Shown: positions 37,599-48,791, numbered from the stretch's first letter. The stretch is DNA of 64,000 bases from Gammaproteobacteria bacterium (GCA_028870275.1 JAGWPY010000057.1:1-64000), one strand, 5' to 3'. Translations and numbers: made by a program. The notes: a model not told the origin generated them from the letters alone.

Positions 37599-38885
37599 TC
37601 AGCGCTCGAGGATCGCGGTGACGCCCATTCCCCCCGCCGTGCAGATCGAGATCAGGCCTCGTCGGGCGCCCGAGGTGTCGAGGAGCTTGGCGAGCGTGGC
37701 GAGAATTCTCGCGCCGGTCGCGGCGAACGGGTGCCCGATCGCGATGCTGCCGCCCTTGACGTTCAACCTGCCGGGATCGATGGATCCGAGGATTCCGTCG
37801 AGTCCGAGACGCTCCCTGCAGAACGTCGGGTCGGACCACGCCCGCAGCGTGCACAGCACCTGGGCGGCGAAGGCCTCGTGTATCTCGTAGTAATCGAAGT
37901 CCCGCAGGGTGAGACCGGCATCCGCGAGCATGCGCGGGACGGCATAGGCCGGCGCCATGAGCAAGCCCTCGCGCCGATCGACGAAATCGACCGCGGCCAC
38001 CTTGGCGTAGGTCAGATGCGCGAGCACCGGCAGTCCACGTTGTCGCGCCCAGTCCTCCGAGGCGAGCAGCACGGCCGATGCGCCGTCAGTCATCGGCGTG
38101 GAATTCCCGGCGGTGAGCGTGCCCGCGCCGCTGCGGTCGAACGCGCAGGGGAGCCGCGCGAGCTTCTCGAGGCTGGTATCGGCCCGAATATTGTCGTCCG
38201 CCGCGAGTCCCTGAAACGGGTGCACCAGGTCGCCGTAGAAGCCGTCCCGATAAGCGGCGAGCGCATTGCGGTGGCTGGCGAGCGCGAGCCGGTCCTGCTC
38301 CTCCCGGGTCACGCCCCAGGTCCTCGCCATCAGCTCGGTGCTTTGTCCCATCGACAGACCGGTGCGCGGCTCGCTGACCGCCGGCAACACCGGTTTGAAG
38401 TGCCGCGGGCGCAGGCCGAACCACGGCGCGATGCGCGCCGCGACGCTCTTCGCGCGGTAGCTGCGCATGAGCAACTGCCGGAATTCGCCGGGGAAGGTCA
38501 CCGGTGGATCGCTCACGGTGTCGACGCCCGCAGCGATGCCCGCCTCGATCTGGCCGAGCGCGATGCGGTTGCCGATCTGGATGGCGGCCTCGAGGCTGGT
38601 GCCGCAGGCGCGTTGCAGATCCACGGCCGGCGTTTCCCGGGAAAGTCCGCAGCCCAGGGTCGATTCGCGTGCGAGATTCCATTGGCTCGAGTGCTTCGTG
38701 ACCGCACCGGCGGCGACTTCGCCGAGACGTTCACCCGTCAGCGCGAACCGCTCGACCAGCGCGCGAAGCACGGCGGTGAGCATCTCCTGGTTGCCGAGTT
38801 CGGCGTATGCGCCGTGGCCACGCGCGAACGGGATCCGCAGGCCGCCGACCACAGCCACCCTGCGGACTCTTTCACCGACCAGCAT
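37599..38885 (-). CDS. Acetyl-CoA C-acyltransferase (thiolase)
   Basis: VDLQRACGTSLEAAIQIGNRI (Cys nucleophile), GGSIAIGHPFAATGARI, CTAGGMGVTAILER. Confidence 0.92.
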   Translation of the reverse strand: MLVGERVRRVAVVGGLRIPFARGHGAYAELGNQEMLTAVLRALVERFALTGERLGEVAAGAVTKHSSQWNLARESTLGCGLSRETPAVDLQRACGTSLEAAIQIGNRIALGQIEAGIAAGVDTVSDPPVTFPGEFRQLLMRSYRAKSVAARIAPWFGLRPRHFKPVLPAVSEPRTGLSMGQSTELMARTWGVTREEQDRLALASHRNALAAYRDGFYGDLVHPFQGLAADDNIRADTSLEKLARLPCAFDRSGAGTLTAGNSTPMTDGASAVLLASEDWARQRGLPVLAHLTYAKVAAVDFVDRREGLLMAPAYAVPRMLADAGLTLRDFDYYEIHEAFAAQVLCTLRAWSDPTFCRERLGLDGILGSIDPGRLNVKGGSIAIGHPFAATGARILATLAKLLDTSGARRGLISICTAGGMGVTAILER

Positions 38886-38994
38886 GCGCGATTCTCCCGG
38901 CGGACAATTTCCCGGATTATGAACCTTCCGTCGCCTTGCGGCGCGAGCGCGCGCTGCGGCGAACTCGCCGGCTCATCCAGGGTCTGAAACGCGC

Positions 38995-39603
38995 ATGCAA
39001 CCTCGCCGCGGCATCCTCGGTCTCCTCGTTCTGGCGCTCGCTTGCGCGATCGGCCCGGCTCGCGCCTCGCCCGCCGGGCCGGCGCCGTCGCTCGCCGTGG
39101 AGGCGATCGATGCGGGGCGCGGCGCCGCCGTCAGCGCCGCGATCCGCGTGCGGGCACCGCCCGATGCGCTCTGGCGCGTGCTGACGAGCTGCGCCGAGGC
39201 CCTGCGCGTCGTGCCGCGCCTGCGGGCCTGCGTGGTGCAACGCTCGGCTGCGGATGGCTCGTGGCAGCAGATTCGCGAGGTCGTGGGTTGGTCTTGGTAC
39301 CTGCCGCAGGTAAGCTACGTGGTACGGGCCGATTATCGCGCACACACGAGCATCGAGTTCGCGCAGATCTCCGGCGACCTCGCCCTGTTGAGGGGCCGGT
39401 GGCTTTTGCAGCGCGACGGCAGCGAGACGGTCGCGCATTATTCGTTCGAGGTGGTTCCACGGTTCTGGGTTCCCGGGTGGTTGCTCCGTCTGGAGCTGCG
39501 CCGGGATCTGCCGCGAATGCTGCAGGCGCTGCGCGAGCGGGCCGAATCGGCATCCTCCGGCGAGGGCGAGGAGCGAGGCGCCGCGGCCGGCCGGGGACGG
39601 TGA
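38995..39603 (+). CDS. SRPBCC/START-like exported protein
   Basis: Signal peptide; VSAAIRVRAPPDALWRVLTSCAEALRVVPRLRACVVQR...HYSFEVVPRFWVPGWLLRLELRRDLPRMLQALRERAE. Confidence 0.75.
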   Translation: MQPRRGILGLLVLALACAIGPARASPAGPAPSLAVEAIDAGRGAAVSAAIRVRAPPDALWRVLTSCAEALRVVPRLRACVVQRSAADGSWQQIREVVGWSWYLPQVSYVVRADYRAHTSIEFAQISGDLALLRGRWLLQRDGSETVAHYSFEVVPRFWVPGWLLRLELRRDLPRMLQALRERAESASSGEGEERGAAAGRGR

Positions 39604-39651
39604 TCCGTGCCGGCGCCTCCTGGCGGGCGAGCCAAGGACAACGAAGAGGGG

Positions 39652-41232
39652 ATGGACAACGTGGTCGACAGGCAGTACGAGCGAAGAATCGCCGGGTTGA
39701 TCAACTCCGGTGCACGCGGCGTATTGCGGGGCGGGCGCAAGGGCGTCGAGAAGGAGTCGCTGCGCGTGACGCCCGAGGGCCGGCTGGTGCAGACGCCACA
39801 TCCCGCCGGTCTCGGCGCGGCTCTGACCAGCCCCAATATCACCACCGATTTCTCCGAGGCCCTGATCGAACTGGTCACCCCGCCGTTCGCGCAGACCTGG
39901 GAGTTGCTGCAGTACCTCTGCGACCTGCATCAGTTCGTCTATCGCCATCTCGGTGAGGAGATGCTCTGGGCGACCAGCATGCCGTGCGCGATCGGCTCGG
40001 ACGAGGAGATACCGCTTGCCCGCTACGGTTCCTCGAACATCGGTCGTCTGAAGACGATCTATCGTCACGGGCTGGGACTTCGATACGGCCGCATGATGCA
40101 GGCGATCTCCGGGGTGCACTTCAATTACTCGTTCCCGGAGCCGCTCTGGGAGGTGCTCGCCGCGGTCGAACGATCGACCGCGGCAAAACGCGCCTTCACC
40201 TCCGAACGGTATTTCACGGTGCTGCGAAATTACCGACGCTTCGGCTGGCTGGTGTTGTACCTGTTCGGCACCTCGCCGGCCGTGCCCGAGGGGTTCCTGG
40301 CGGGCCGCGAGCACGATCTGCAGCGCTTCGACGCCGACACGCTCTACGATCCGTTCGCGACCTCGCTGCGCATGAGCGATATCGGCTACCGAAACAAGAA
40401 TCAGGCGGGCGTCAACGTCTCGGTGAACTCTCTCCAGGAGTACGTGCGGGATCTGAACCGGGCGATCGAAACGCCGTTTCCGCCCTACGAGAAGCTCGGC
40501 GTGAAGGTCGACGGCGAATACCGTCAGCTGAGCGCGAACATCCTGCAGGTCGGCAACGAATACTACAGTTTCATCAGGCCCAAGCGCGTGGCGCGCTCGG
40601 GCGAGCGCCCCACCCGCGCGCTCGAGCGCGGCGGAGTCGAGTACCTCGAGGTGCGGGCGCTCGACGTGAGCGCCTTCGATCCCGTGGGCGTCAATCAGGT
40701 GAAATTGCGTTTCCTCGAGGCTTTCCTCGCGCTCTGCCTGCTGCGCGAGAGCCCGCCGATCGGCCGCGACGAGCAGCAGGCCTTCGATCGCAACCACGTG
40801 ACGGTCGCGCGCCGGGGCCGCAGCCCCGGACTGCGTCTGTATTGCGACGGCCGCGATCGGCCGATGTCCGAGTGGGCACGGGAACTGCTCGAGGACATGC
40901 AGGCGGTGTGCGAGTTGCTCGACGAGGGCGAGCCTTCGCGCCCCTATGGATCGGCCCTCGAGCGCCAGCGCGAGAAGGTGGAGGACCCCGCGCTCACGCC
41001 ATCCGCGCGGATGATCGCTGAGATGCGTGAGGCCGGTGAGGGCTATTTCTCGCTCGCGCGGCGTATGTCGCAGGTCCACAAGGACTATTTTCTCGGGCTC
41101 TACCCGCCGAACGAGAGTCGTCTCGGCGAGTTCGCCGCCGAGGCCGAGGAGTCGCGCCGCGAGCAGGGGCGGATCGAGGCGGCCGACCGGGAGGATTTCG
41201 ACACGTTCCTCGCACGCTATCTCAAGGGATAG
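39652..41232 (+). CDS. gshA: Glutamate-cysteine ligase
   Basis: GVEKESLRVTPEGRLVQTPHPAGLGAALTSPNITTDFSEALIELVTPPF...ISGVHFNYSFPE...VEYLEVRALDVSAFDPVGV. Confidence 0.96.
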   Translation: MDNVVDRQYERRIAGLINSGARGVLRGGRKGVEKESLRVTPEGRLVQTPHPAGLGAALTSPNITTDFSEALIELVTPPFAQTWELLQYLCDLHQFVYRHLGEEMLWATSMPCAIGSDEEIPLARYGSSNIGRLKTIYRHGLGLRYGRMMQAISGVHFNYSFPEPLWEVLAAVERSTAAKRAFTSERYFTVLRNYRRFGWLVLYLFGTSPAVPEGFLAGREHDLQRFDADTLYDPFATSLRMSDIGYRNKNQAGVNVSVNSLQEYVRDLNRAIETPFPPYEKLGVKVDGEYRQLSANILQVGNEYYSFIRPKRVARSGERPTRALERGGVEYLEVRALDVSAFDPVGVNQVKLRFLEAFLALCLLRESPPIGRDEQQAFDRNHVTVARRGRSPGLRLYCDGRDRPMSEWARELLEDMQAVCELLDEGEPSRPYGSALERQREKVEDPALTPSARMIAEMREAGEGYFSLARRMSQVHKDYFLGLYPPNESRLGEFAAEAEESRREQGRIEAADREDFDTFLARYLKG

Positions 41233-41390
41233 CCGGCCTCGCGGCCGCCGACCGGACACGCTCCCGCGCGGCGCGGGTGCCCCGGCAACCGTGCCGCAGT
41301 TCACGTTTTCGGCGCCTGGTGCGCCGGATCGTCGGAAACGTGCGGTCGATTCCCTGGAGGAGGAGCGCGCGGGCGCCGTAGATTGCGCTC

Positions 41391-42620
41391 ATGAACGTCC
41401 CGACCGCTCCATCGGAGGATCTGCCGGATCTGCCGCACGCCCGGCAGTTGAAGGTCGGCTTCGACTGGCTGTCCTTCGATCCCGTGCTGGAGAGCGAGTT
41501 CCGACGTACGCGCCTGGAGGAGTCGCTCGGCTACATCCGCGCGAATCTGCTGCTCGGCGTCGTCATCACGCTCGCGTTCGCCGCGATGGATGCGATCGTG
41601 CTCGGCCATACGCTCGACCGGATCCCGGCGCGCATCGAGATCCTGGTATCCGAGCCGCTGCTGCTGTGCGTGCTCGCCGCGACCTTTGCGCAGAACCGCC
41701 AGCGCTTCTACCCGCCGGTCGCGATGGCGGCACTCGGGTTGTGCGGCCTCAGTCAGGCGGCGCTCCAGGTGATCGCCTCGCTGAGCGGCACGGCGCTGCA
41801 GTTCCCCAGCATGATCTGGACGGCGATGTTCGCCTATTTCATGGCCGGCCTGGTCTTCTATCAGGCGCTCGCGGTCAATCTCCTCGTGTTGGTCGCGTAT
41901 CTCGCCGCCGGGACGGCCACGCAGCTCGGCGCGGTCGCCTTCAGTTACGAGGCCCTTGCGCTGGTCACGGTCAACCTGATCGGCGCCTCGGTCGTCTACA
42001 TGCACGAGAAGACCAGCCGTACCCGGTTCCTGGAGGCCGGTCTGCTGCGCGAGATGGTGGCCCGCGACGGGCTCACCGGCATCCAGAACCGGCGGATGTT
42101 CGACCAGCACATACGGCGCGTCTGGAACCAGGCCACGCGCGACGCGCAACGGATCGCGGTGCTGCTCGTGGACATCGACTGCTTCAAGGACTACAACGAC
42201 CGCTACGGCCATCAGGCAGGCGACGAGTGCCTGCGCGCCGTGGCCTCCACCCTGAGCCGCTCGGCGCGCCGGCCACTCGATTTCACGGCTCGTTATGGCG
42301 GCGAGGAATTTGCGATCGTGCTCTACGAGGCGAGCCGTGAATACGTCGCGGAGGTGCTCACGCGGATCCAGCGCTCGATCGCCGATCTGAACATCGCGCA
42401 CGAGGCCTCGACCGTGACGAGCCGCCTGACGGTGAGCATCGGCGCCGCGTTCATCCTGCCGACCACGAACCGCACTCCCGAAGGCCTGATCCAGCTCGCC
42501 GACGAGGCGCTCTACTCGGCCAAGGGACAGGGGCGTAACCGCGTGGTCGTCATGGAAGCCGAGTATCACAACCTGCAGACGGGCCGATTCGAGAAGCGAC
42601 GCAACCAGCGCGCCGGCTGA
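41391..42620 (+). CDS. Membrane-anchored GGDEF diguanylate cyclase
   Basis: Several N-terminal TM segments; DGLTGIQNRRMFDQHI...DIDCFKDYNDRYGHQAGDECL...RPLDFTARYGGEEFAIVL (active GGEEF, RxxD I-site). Confidence 0.93.
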   Translation: MNVPTAPSEDLPDLPHARQLKVGFDWLSFDPVLESEFRRTRLEESLGYIRANLLLGVVITLAFAAMDAIVLGHTLDRIPARIEILVSEPLLLCVLAATFAQNRQRFYPPVAMAALGLCGLSQAALQVIASLSGTALQFPSMIWTAMFAYFMAGLVFYQALAVNLLVLVAYLAAGTATQLGAVAFSYEALALVTVNLIGASVVYMHEKTSRTRFLEAGLLREMVARDGLTGIQNRRMFDQHIRRVWNQATRDAQRIAVLLVDIDCFKDYNDRYGHQAGDECLRAVASTLSRSARRPLDFTARYGGEEFAIVLYEASREYVAEVLTRIQRSIADLNIAHEASTVTSRLTVSIGAAFILPTTNRTPEGLIQLADEALYSAKGQGRNRVVVMEAEYHNLQTGRFEKRRNQRAG

Positions 42621-42641
42621 ACGTCCTCGTCCCCGGGTCGT

Positions 42642-43556
42642 TCAGCGGTAGATGGCGATCTGCGGATCCCCGCCCGCGACCACGGAGCCGCGGAACATCC
42701 CCTCGGAAGTGAATGCCGTGACGACGCGGCCGCCGCGGTCGATGGCGATCACGCCGCCTTCGGCCCGCATACCGCCGAGCTCGACCGTGACGACCCCGTG
42801 GACCGCATCATCGAGGCTCTGGCCGGCCAGGCGCATGCGCGCGCCGATCTCGTGGGCGACCGCCGCGCGGATGAAGGACTCGCCATGGCCGGTCGCCGAG
42901 ACCGCGCAGGAACGATCGTCGGCGTAGGTGCCCGCGCCGATGATCGGCGAGTCGCCGATGCGTCCCCAGCGCTTGCCGGTCATGCCGCCCGTCGAGGTCG
43001 CCGCGGCCAGATGTCCGGCCGAATCGAGCGCCACCGCGCCCACCGTGCCCACGTGCGAGATCGTGAGCGGCGAGACTCGCGGATCGCCAGCGCGGATCCG
43101 CTCGAGTTGCCGCCAGCGTTCCTCGGTCCGGAAATGCTCGTTGGGCACCAGGGCGATGCCCTGGACGAGCGCGAATTCCTCGGCGCCTTCGCCGCTCAGC
43201 ATCACGTAGTCGGAGTGCTCCATCACGGTGCGCGCCAGGACGACGGGGTTGCGCACGTGGCGCACGCCGCAAACCGCGCCGGCACGCCGGCCGGCACCCT
43301 CCATGATCGCCGCGTCGAGTTCGTTGCGGCCCTCCCAGGTGAACACGGCGCCGCGGCCGGCGTTGAACAGCGGATCCTCCTCGAGGAGCACGACCGCACG
43401 CTCCACCGCGTCGAGACTCGAGCCACCGCCGGCGAGGATCGCCCGGCCGGCTTCGAGCGCGGCGGCGAGCCCGGCGCGATAGCTCCGCTCCCGCCCGGCA
43501 TCGAGCTCGGCGCGCGGCAAGGTGCCTGCGCCTCCATGGATCGCAATGCCGAACAT
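42642..43556 (-). CDS. Isoaspartyl peptidase / L-asparaginase (Ntn hydrolase)
   Basis: MFGIAIHGGAGTLPRAEL...NAGRGAVFTWEGRNELDAAIMEG...ISHVGTVGAVALDSAGHLAAATSTGGMTGKRWGRIGDSPIIGAGTYAD (GTVG autocleavage Thr). Confidence 0.94.
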   Translation of the reverse strand: MFGIAIHGGAGTLPRAELDAGRERSYRAGLAAALEAGRAILAGGGSSLDAVERAVVLLEEDPLFNAGRGAVFTWEGRNELDAAIMEGAGRRAGAVCGVRHVRNPVVLARTVMEHSDYVMLSGEGAEEFALVQGIALVPNEHFRTEERWRQLERIRAGDPRVSPLTISHVGTVGAVALDSAGHLAAATSTGGMTGKRWGRIGDSPIIGAGTYADDRSCAVSATGHGESFIRAAVAHEIGARMRLAGQSLDDAVHGVVTVELGGMRAEGGVIAIDRGGRVVTAFTSEGMFRGSVVAGGDPQIAIYR

Positions 43557-43615
43557 GTGGCCTCCCGTGCGCGCCGGTCGGAATACGGCGCGGTTAAGGC
43601 TATCATCATCCCGAC

Positions 43616-46600
43616 ATGAACTCCCCGACGCCGCTTCGTCCGATACGCAGCCTCCTGATCGCCAACCGCGGAGAGATCGCCATTCGCGTGATGCGGGCGG
43701 CCTCGGAGCTCGGCATCCGCACGATCGCGATCTACTCGCAGGAGGACCGATTCTCGCTGCATCGGACCAAGGCCGATGAGAGCTATCTGGTCGGCGAAGG
43801 CAAGGGTCCCGTCGAGGCGTACCTCGACGTCGAGGACATCGTGCGCATCGCCCGCGAAGCGGACGCCGACGCGGTGCATCCGGGATACGGATTCCTGTCG
43901 GAGAGTCCGGAATTCGCCGAAGCCTGCGAAGCCGCGGGCCTGATCTTCGTCGGACCTCAGCCACAGACCATGCGCCGCCTGGGCAACAAGGTCGAGGCGC
44001 GCCTGCTCGCCGAGAGCGCCGGCGTTCCCGTGATGCCGGCCACGCCACCGCTGCCGGCCGACGAGGCCGAGGTGCTGAGGCTCGCGCGTGAGGTCGGTTT
44101 CCCGGTGATGCTGAAGGCGAGCTGGGGCGGCGGCGGTCGCGGCATGCGGGTGGTCGAGTCGGAAGAAGTGCTGCTCCAGGCCGTGGCCGCGGCGCGGCGT
44201 GAAGCGAAAGCCGCGTTCGGCAAGGACGAGGTCTACCTCGAGAAGCTGGTCCGCCACGCACGGCACGTCGAGGTGCAGATCCTCGGCGATCACCATGGAA
44301 ATCTGGTGCACCTCTTCGAGCGCGATTGCACGGTCCAGCGGCGCAATCAGAAGGTCGTGGAACGCGCCCCGGCCGCGTTCCTGTCCGAGGCGCAGCGCCG
44401 TTCGCTCTGCGAGGCGGCACTCGCCATCGGCCGCGCGGTCGCGTACCGAGCCGCCGGTACGGTCGAATTCCTGCAGGACGCCGACACGGGACGCTTCTAT
44501 TTCATCGAGGTGAACCCCCGCATCCAGGTCGAGCACACGGTCACCGAATGCGTCACCGGCATCGATCTGGTCAAGGCGCAGATCCGCGTCTCGGCCGGCG
44601 CCGTGATCGGCACGCCGGAGAGCGGCGTGCCGCCCCAGGCCGACATTCGCGTGAACGCGCACGCGCTGCAGTGCCGGGTCACGACCGAGGACGCGGAAAA
44701 CAACTTCGTTCCCGACTATGGCCGGATCACGGCCTATCGCAGCCCCGCCGGATTCGGCATCCGGCTCGACGCGGGTACGGCCTATTCCGGCGCGATCATC
44801 ACGCGCTACTACGACTCGCTGCTCGTGAAGGTGACGGCCTGGGCGCCCACGCCTGAGGAGACGATTGCGCGCATGCACCGCGCGCTCTGGGAATTCCGCA
44901 TTCGCGGCGTGGTGACCAACCTGCGCTTCCTCGACCAGTTGATCACCCATGCGAACTTCGCGAAGGCCGAATACACCACCCGGTTCATCGACGAGACGCC
45001 AGAATTGCTGCGCATTCCGCGCAAGCGTGACCGGGCGACCCGGCTGCTCGGTTTCATCGGCGACGTGATCGTCAACGGCAACCCGGAAGTCAAGGGCCGC
45101 GCAGCGCCGCGCCAGGCGGTGGTTGCGAAGCTGCCGCGTTCGGCCCCGCCGGAGCCCTTGCCGGGCACCAAGCAGAAACTCGATCAACTCGGCCCGTCCG
45201 GATTCGCCCGGTGGATGCTCGCCGAGAAGCGGGTCCTGCTCACGGACACGAGCATGCGCGATGCCCACCAGTCGTTGCTCGCGACCCGGCTGCGCACCCG
45301 CGACATGACCGCCATCGCACCGTGGTACGCGGGTCTCCTACCCGGCCTCTTTTCGATGGAGTGCTGGGGCGGAGCGACCTTCGACGTCTCGATGCGCTTC
45401 CTGCGCGAGGACCCCTGGGCGCGGCTGCGCACGCTGCGCGAACGCATGCCCAACCTGCTGCTGCAGATGCTGCTGCGTTCGGCGAACGCGGTCGGGTACA
45501 CGAACTATCCCGACAACGTCGTGCGCTATTTCGTCGAGCGGGCGGCCGCGGCCGGAATCGACCTGTTCCGGGTGTTCGACTGTCTCAACTGGACGGCGAA
45601 CATGCGGGTGGCGATCGAGGCGGTGCTGGCGACCGGGCGGCTGTGCGAGGGAGCGATCTGTTACACCGGCAACCTGTCGAATCCCAGGCAGACGAAGTAC
45701 GACCTGCGCTATTACCTCGGGCTCGCCCGCGACCTGAAAGACATGGGCGCCCACATCATCGGCATCAAGGACATGGCGGGCCTGTGCCAGCCGCACGCGG
45801 CCACGGTCCTGGTACGCGCTCTCAAGGAGGAGATCGGGCTGCCGGTGCACTTCCATACGCACGACACCAGCGGCATCGCCGCGGCGAGCGTGCTCGCGGC
45901 GATCGACGCGGGCGCGGACGCGGTCGACGGAGCGATCGATTCGCTCTCCGGTCTGACGTCGCAACCGAACCTCGGATCGATCGTCGAAGCTCTGCGCTAC
46001 GGGCCTCGCGACACGGGTCTCGATCCCGACCGGCTGCGGGTCATTTCCGGGTATTGGGAGCAGGTCCGTCGCGGCTACGTGGCGTTCGAAAGCGACGTGC
46101 GCGCCGGAGCGTCCGAGGTCTACGTCCACGGCATGCCCGGCGGGCAGTACACGAACCTGCGCGAACAGGCGCGCTCGCTCGGCATCGAAGACCACCGCTG
46201 GCACGAGGTGGCGCACGCCTACGCAGAGGTCAACGATCTGTTCGGCGACATCGTCAAGGTGACGCCCACCTCGAAGGTCGTCGGCGACATGGCGATCATG
46301 ATGGTGTCGAGCGGCCTGGATCGCGCCGCAATTCTCGATCCGGCGACCGAAGTCGCCTTCCCCGAGTCCGTCGTGCAGCTGTTTCGCGGCGATCTCGGTC
46401 AGCCCATCGGCGGGTTTCCGCCGCAGTTGCAGCGCAAGGTGTTGCAGGGCGCCGAACCCTTGCGCGGGCGGCCGGGCGAGTTCCTGCCGAGCGCCGACCT
46501 CGGTGCCGAGCGTGCCGCCGCGCAGCAGAAGGTCGGCCGAGCGATCGACGACGACGAATTCGCGTCCTATCTGATGTACCCGAAGGTGTTCATCGACTAC

Positions 46601-47077
46601 GCCGCGGATCTCGCCCGCTTCGGCGACGTCAGCGCGCTTCCGACCGCGGTGTTCTTCTACGGCATGCAGAGCGGCGAGGAGATCAGCGTCGATCTCGAGC
46701 GCGGCAAGACCCTGATCGTGCGCTACGTGACCACCAGCGATCCGCACGAAGACGGAACCCGGACGGTGTTCTTCGAATTGAACGGTCAACCTCGGCCGGT
46801 GCGCGTCGCGGACCGCAGCCAGGTCGCGATCCGCCCGCCCCAGCGCAAGGCGAACGCGGACGATCCGGCACAGGTGGGGGCGCCGATGCCCGGTACCGTG
46901 TCGACGGTCGCGGTGCGGGTCGGCCAGGCGATTCGTCGCGGCGACGTGCTGGTGACGCTCGAGGCGATGAAGATGGAGGCGGCGGTCCGTGCCGAGCGCG
47001 ACGGCACCGTCGCGGAAGTGCTCGTGCGTCCCGGTCAGGCCGTCGATACCAAGGACCTGCTGGTCGTGTTCGGCTGA
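43616..47077 (+). CDS. pyc: Pyruvate carboxylase, single polypeptide
   Basis: 1153 aa: biotin carboxylase (IANRGEIAIRVMRAA), carboxyltransferase (LTDTSMRDAHQSLLATRLRTRDM...FRVFDCLNW), C-terminal biotinyl EAMKMEA. Confidence 0.95.
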   Translation: MNSPTPLRPIRSLLIANRGEIAIRVMRAASELGIRTIAIYSQEDRFSLHRTKADESYLVGEGKGPVEAYLDVEDIVRIAREADADAVHPGYGFLSESPEFAEACEAAGLIFVGPQPQTMRRLGNKVEARLLAESAGVPVMPATPPLPADEAEVLRLAREVGFPVMLKASWGGGGRGMRVVESEEVLLQAVAAARREAKAAFGKDEVYLEKLVRHARHVEVQILGDHHGNLVHLFERDCTVQRRNQKVVERAPAAFLSEAQRRSLCEAALAIGRAVAYRAAGTVEFLQDADTGRFYFIEVNPRIQVEHTVTECVTGIDLVKAQIRVSAGAVIGTPESGVPPQADIRVNAHALQCRVTTEDAENNFVPDYGRITAYRSPAGFGIRLDAGTAYSGAIITRYYDSLLVKVTAWAPTPEETIARMHRALWEFRIRGVVTNLRFLDQLITHANFAKAEYTTRFIDETPELLRIPRKRDRATRLLGFIGDVIVNGNPEVKGRAAPRQAVVAKLPRSAPPEPLPGTKQKLDQLGPSGFARWMLAEKRVLLTDTSMRDAHQSLLATRLRTRDMTAIAPWYAGLLPGLFSMECWGGATFDVSMRFLREDPWARLRTLRERMPNLLLQMLLRSANAVGYTNYPDNVVRYFVERAAAAGIDLFRVFDCLNWTANMRVAIEAVLATGRLCEGAICYTGNLSNPRQTKYDLRYYLGLARDLKDMGAHIIGIKDMAGLCQPHAATVLVRALKEEIGLPVHFHTHDTSGIAAASVLAAIDAGADAVDGAIDSLSGLTSQPNLGSIVEALRYGPRDTGLDPDRLRVISGYWEQVRRGYVAFESDVRAGASEVYVHGMPGGQYTNLREQARSLGIEDHRWHEVAHAYAEVNDLFGDIVKVTPTSKVVGDMAIMMVSSGLDRAAILDPATEVAFPESVVQLFRGDLGQPIGGFPPQLQRKVLQGAEPLRGRPGEFLPSADLGAERAAAQQKVGRAIDDDEFASYLMYPKVFIDYAADLARFGDVSALPTAVFFYGMQSGEEISVDLERGKTLIVRYVTTSDPHEDGTRTVFFELNGQPRPVRVADRSQVAIRPPQRKANADDPAQVGAPMPGTVSTVAVRVGQAIRRGDVLVTLEAMKMEAAVRAERDGTVAEVLVRPGQAVDTKDLLVVFG

Positions 47078-47084
47078 ACCGTAC

Positions 47085-48302
47085 CTAGGCGAGGCAGTCC
47101 TTGAGTTCGCGATGGCGATCCTGGGCCCGCGCCGGATCGATCCGCGCCCGTGAGGCGATCAGTTTGCGGGCGGCCATGTAATCCTTCGAGTCGTCCACGG
47201 ACTCGAGCACGATCAGTTCTCGGTCCCTGAGGTAGAGCACGCTGAACGCGCCGGAGTCCGGTTCGCCGCGCACGACCACCCGGTCGTGTCCCGCGGAGAG
47301 GCCCACGATCAGCAGCTTGTGCTGGTACTGGTCCGACCAGAACCAGGGGACGCGGTCGTGGATGACGTCCTTGCCGACCATGTTCGATGCCGCCACCTTG
47401 GCCTGTTCGAAGGCATTGTCGACCGATTCGAGGCGCAGCCGTCGCCCGTAGTGCGGCGACGGGTGGTTGGTGCAGTCGCCGGCGGCGAACACCGAAGGAT
47501 CGGAGGTCCGGCAACGTTCATCGACCAGTATTCCGTCTTCGACCGCGAGTCCCGAGGCGAGCGCGAGGTCGACCACCGGCGTCGCGCCGATGCCGACGAT
47601 CACGATATCGGCATCGTGCCGGCTGCCGTCGGCGCAGATCACGCGCTCGACGCGATCACGGCCCTCGATGGCCGCCACGCGGGCGCCGCAGTCGATGCGC
47701 ACGCCGTGCGCGCGGTGCGCACGTTCGAAGTACGCCGACACCGCTGGAGCGACCACCCGGTTCATGACCCGGTCGGCCATCTCCAGTACGGTGGCCGAAA
47801 GGCCGAGATGCCTGCAGGTCGCCGCGGTCTCGAGGCCGATATACCCACCGCCGACGATCACCACGCGGGCGTCCGGTGAGAAGCGCGCGCGGATCGCGGC
47901 GGCATCGGCGGCGGACCGGAGCACGTGCACCCCGGGGAGCTGGGCTCCCGGGCAGGCGAGCCGGCGCGGGGCGGCGCCGAGCGCGAGGAGAGCGCGGTCG
48001 TAGCGTATTCGCTCGCCGCCATCGAGTTCGGCGACCCGCGCCGCGCAGTCGAGCCGCAGTACGCGCGTGCCGAGCCGCAGGTCGACCCGATGTTCCTCGT
48101 AGAATGCGCGGTGACGGAAGGGTAGCCGGTCGTCGCTCATTTCCCCGGCGAGATATTTCTTCGACAGCGGCGGACGCTGGTAGGGCAGCTCCTGCTCTTC
48201 GCCGACGAGTACCAGGCGCCCGTCGAAGCCCTCGCGCCGCAAGCTGTCGACCGCCTGAGAGCCGGATTGCCCGCCGCCGATGATCAGAAAAGTCTCGTTC
48301 AT
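47085..48302 (-). CDS. FAD-dependent ferredoxin/rubredoxin reductase-type oxidoreductase
   Basis: MNETFLIIGGGQSGSQAVDSLRREGFDGRLVLVGEEQELPYQRPPLSKKYLAGEMSDDRL...VVIVGGGYIGLETAATC...VFAAGDCTNHPSPHYGRRLRLESVDNAFEQAK. Confidence 0.92.
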   Translation of the reverse strand: MNETFLIIGGGQSGSQAVDSLRREGFDGRLVLVGEEQELPYQRPPLSKKYLAGEMSDDRLPFRHRAFYEEHRVDLRLGTRVLRLDCAARVAELDGGERIRYDRALLALGAAPRRLACPGAQLPGVHVLRSAADAAAIRARFSPDARVVIVGGGYIGLETAATCRHLGLSATVLEMADRVMNRVVAPAVSAYFERAHRAHGVRIDCGARVAAIEGRDRVERVICADGSRHDADIVIVGIGATPVVDLALASGLAVEDGILVDERCRTSDPSVFAAGDCTNHPSPHYGRRLRLESVDNAFEQAKVAASNMVGKDVIHDRVPWFWSDQYQHKLLIVGLSAGHDRVVVRGEPDSGAFSVLYLRDRELIVLESVDDSKDYMAARKLIASRARIDPARAQDRHRELKDCLA

Positions 48303-48413
48303 GGATTCGACCACGTTGCGACCGGAGGAAACCCTCGAGACCCGTCGTTGAGGGCCGTCGTGCACCAAGCCGGGGCGTGGCCGGCCAGTGCCCCGGTCGC
48401 GAAATCATAATAG

Positions 48414-48791
<378 letters not shown>

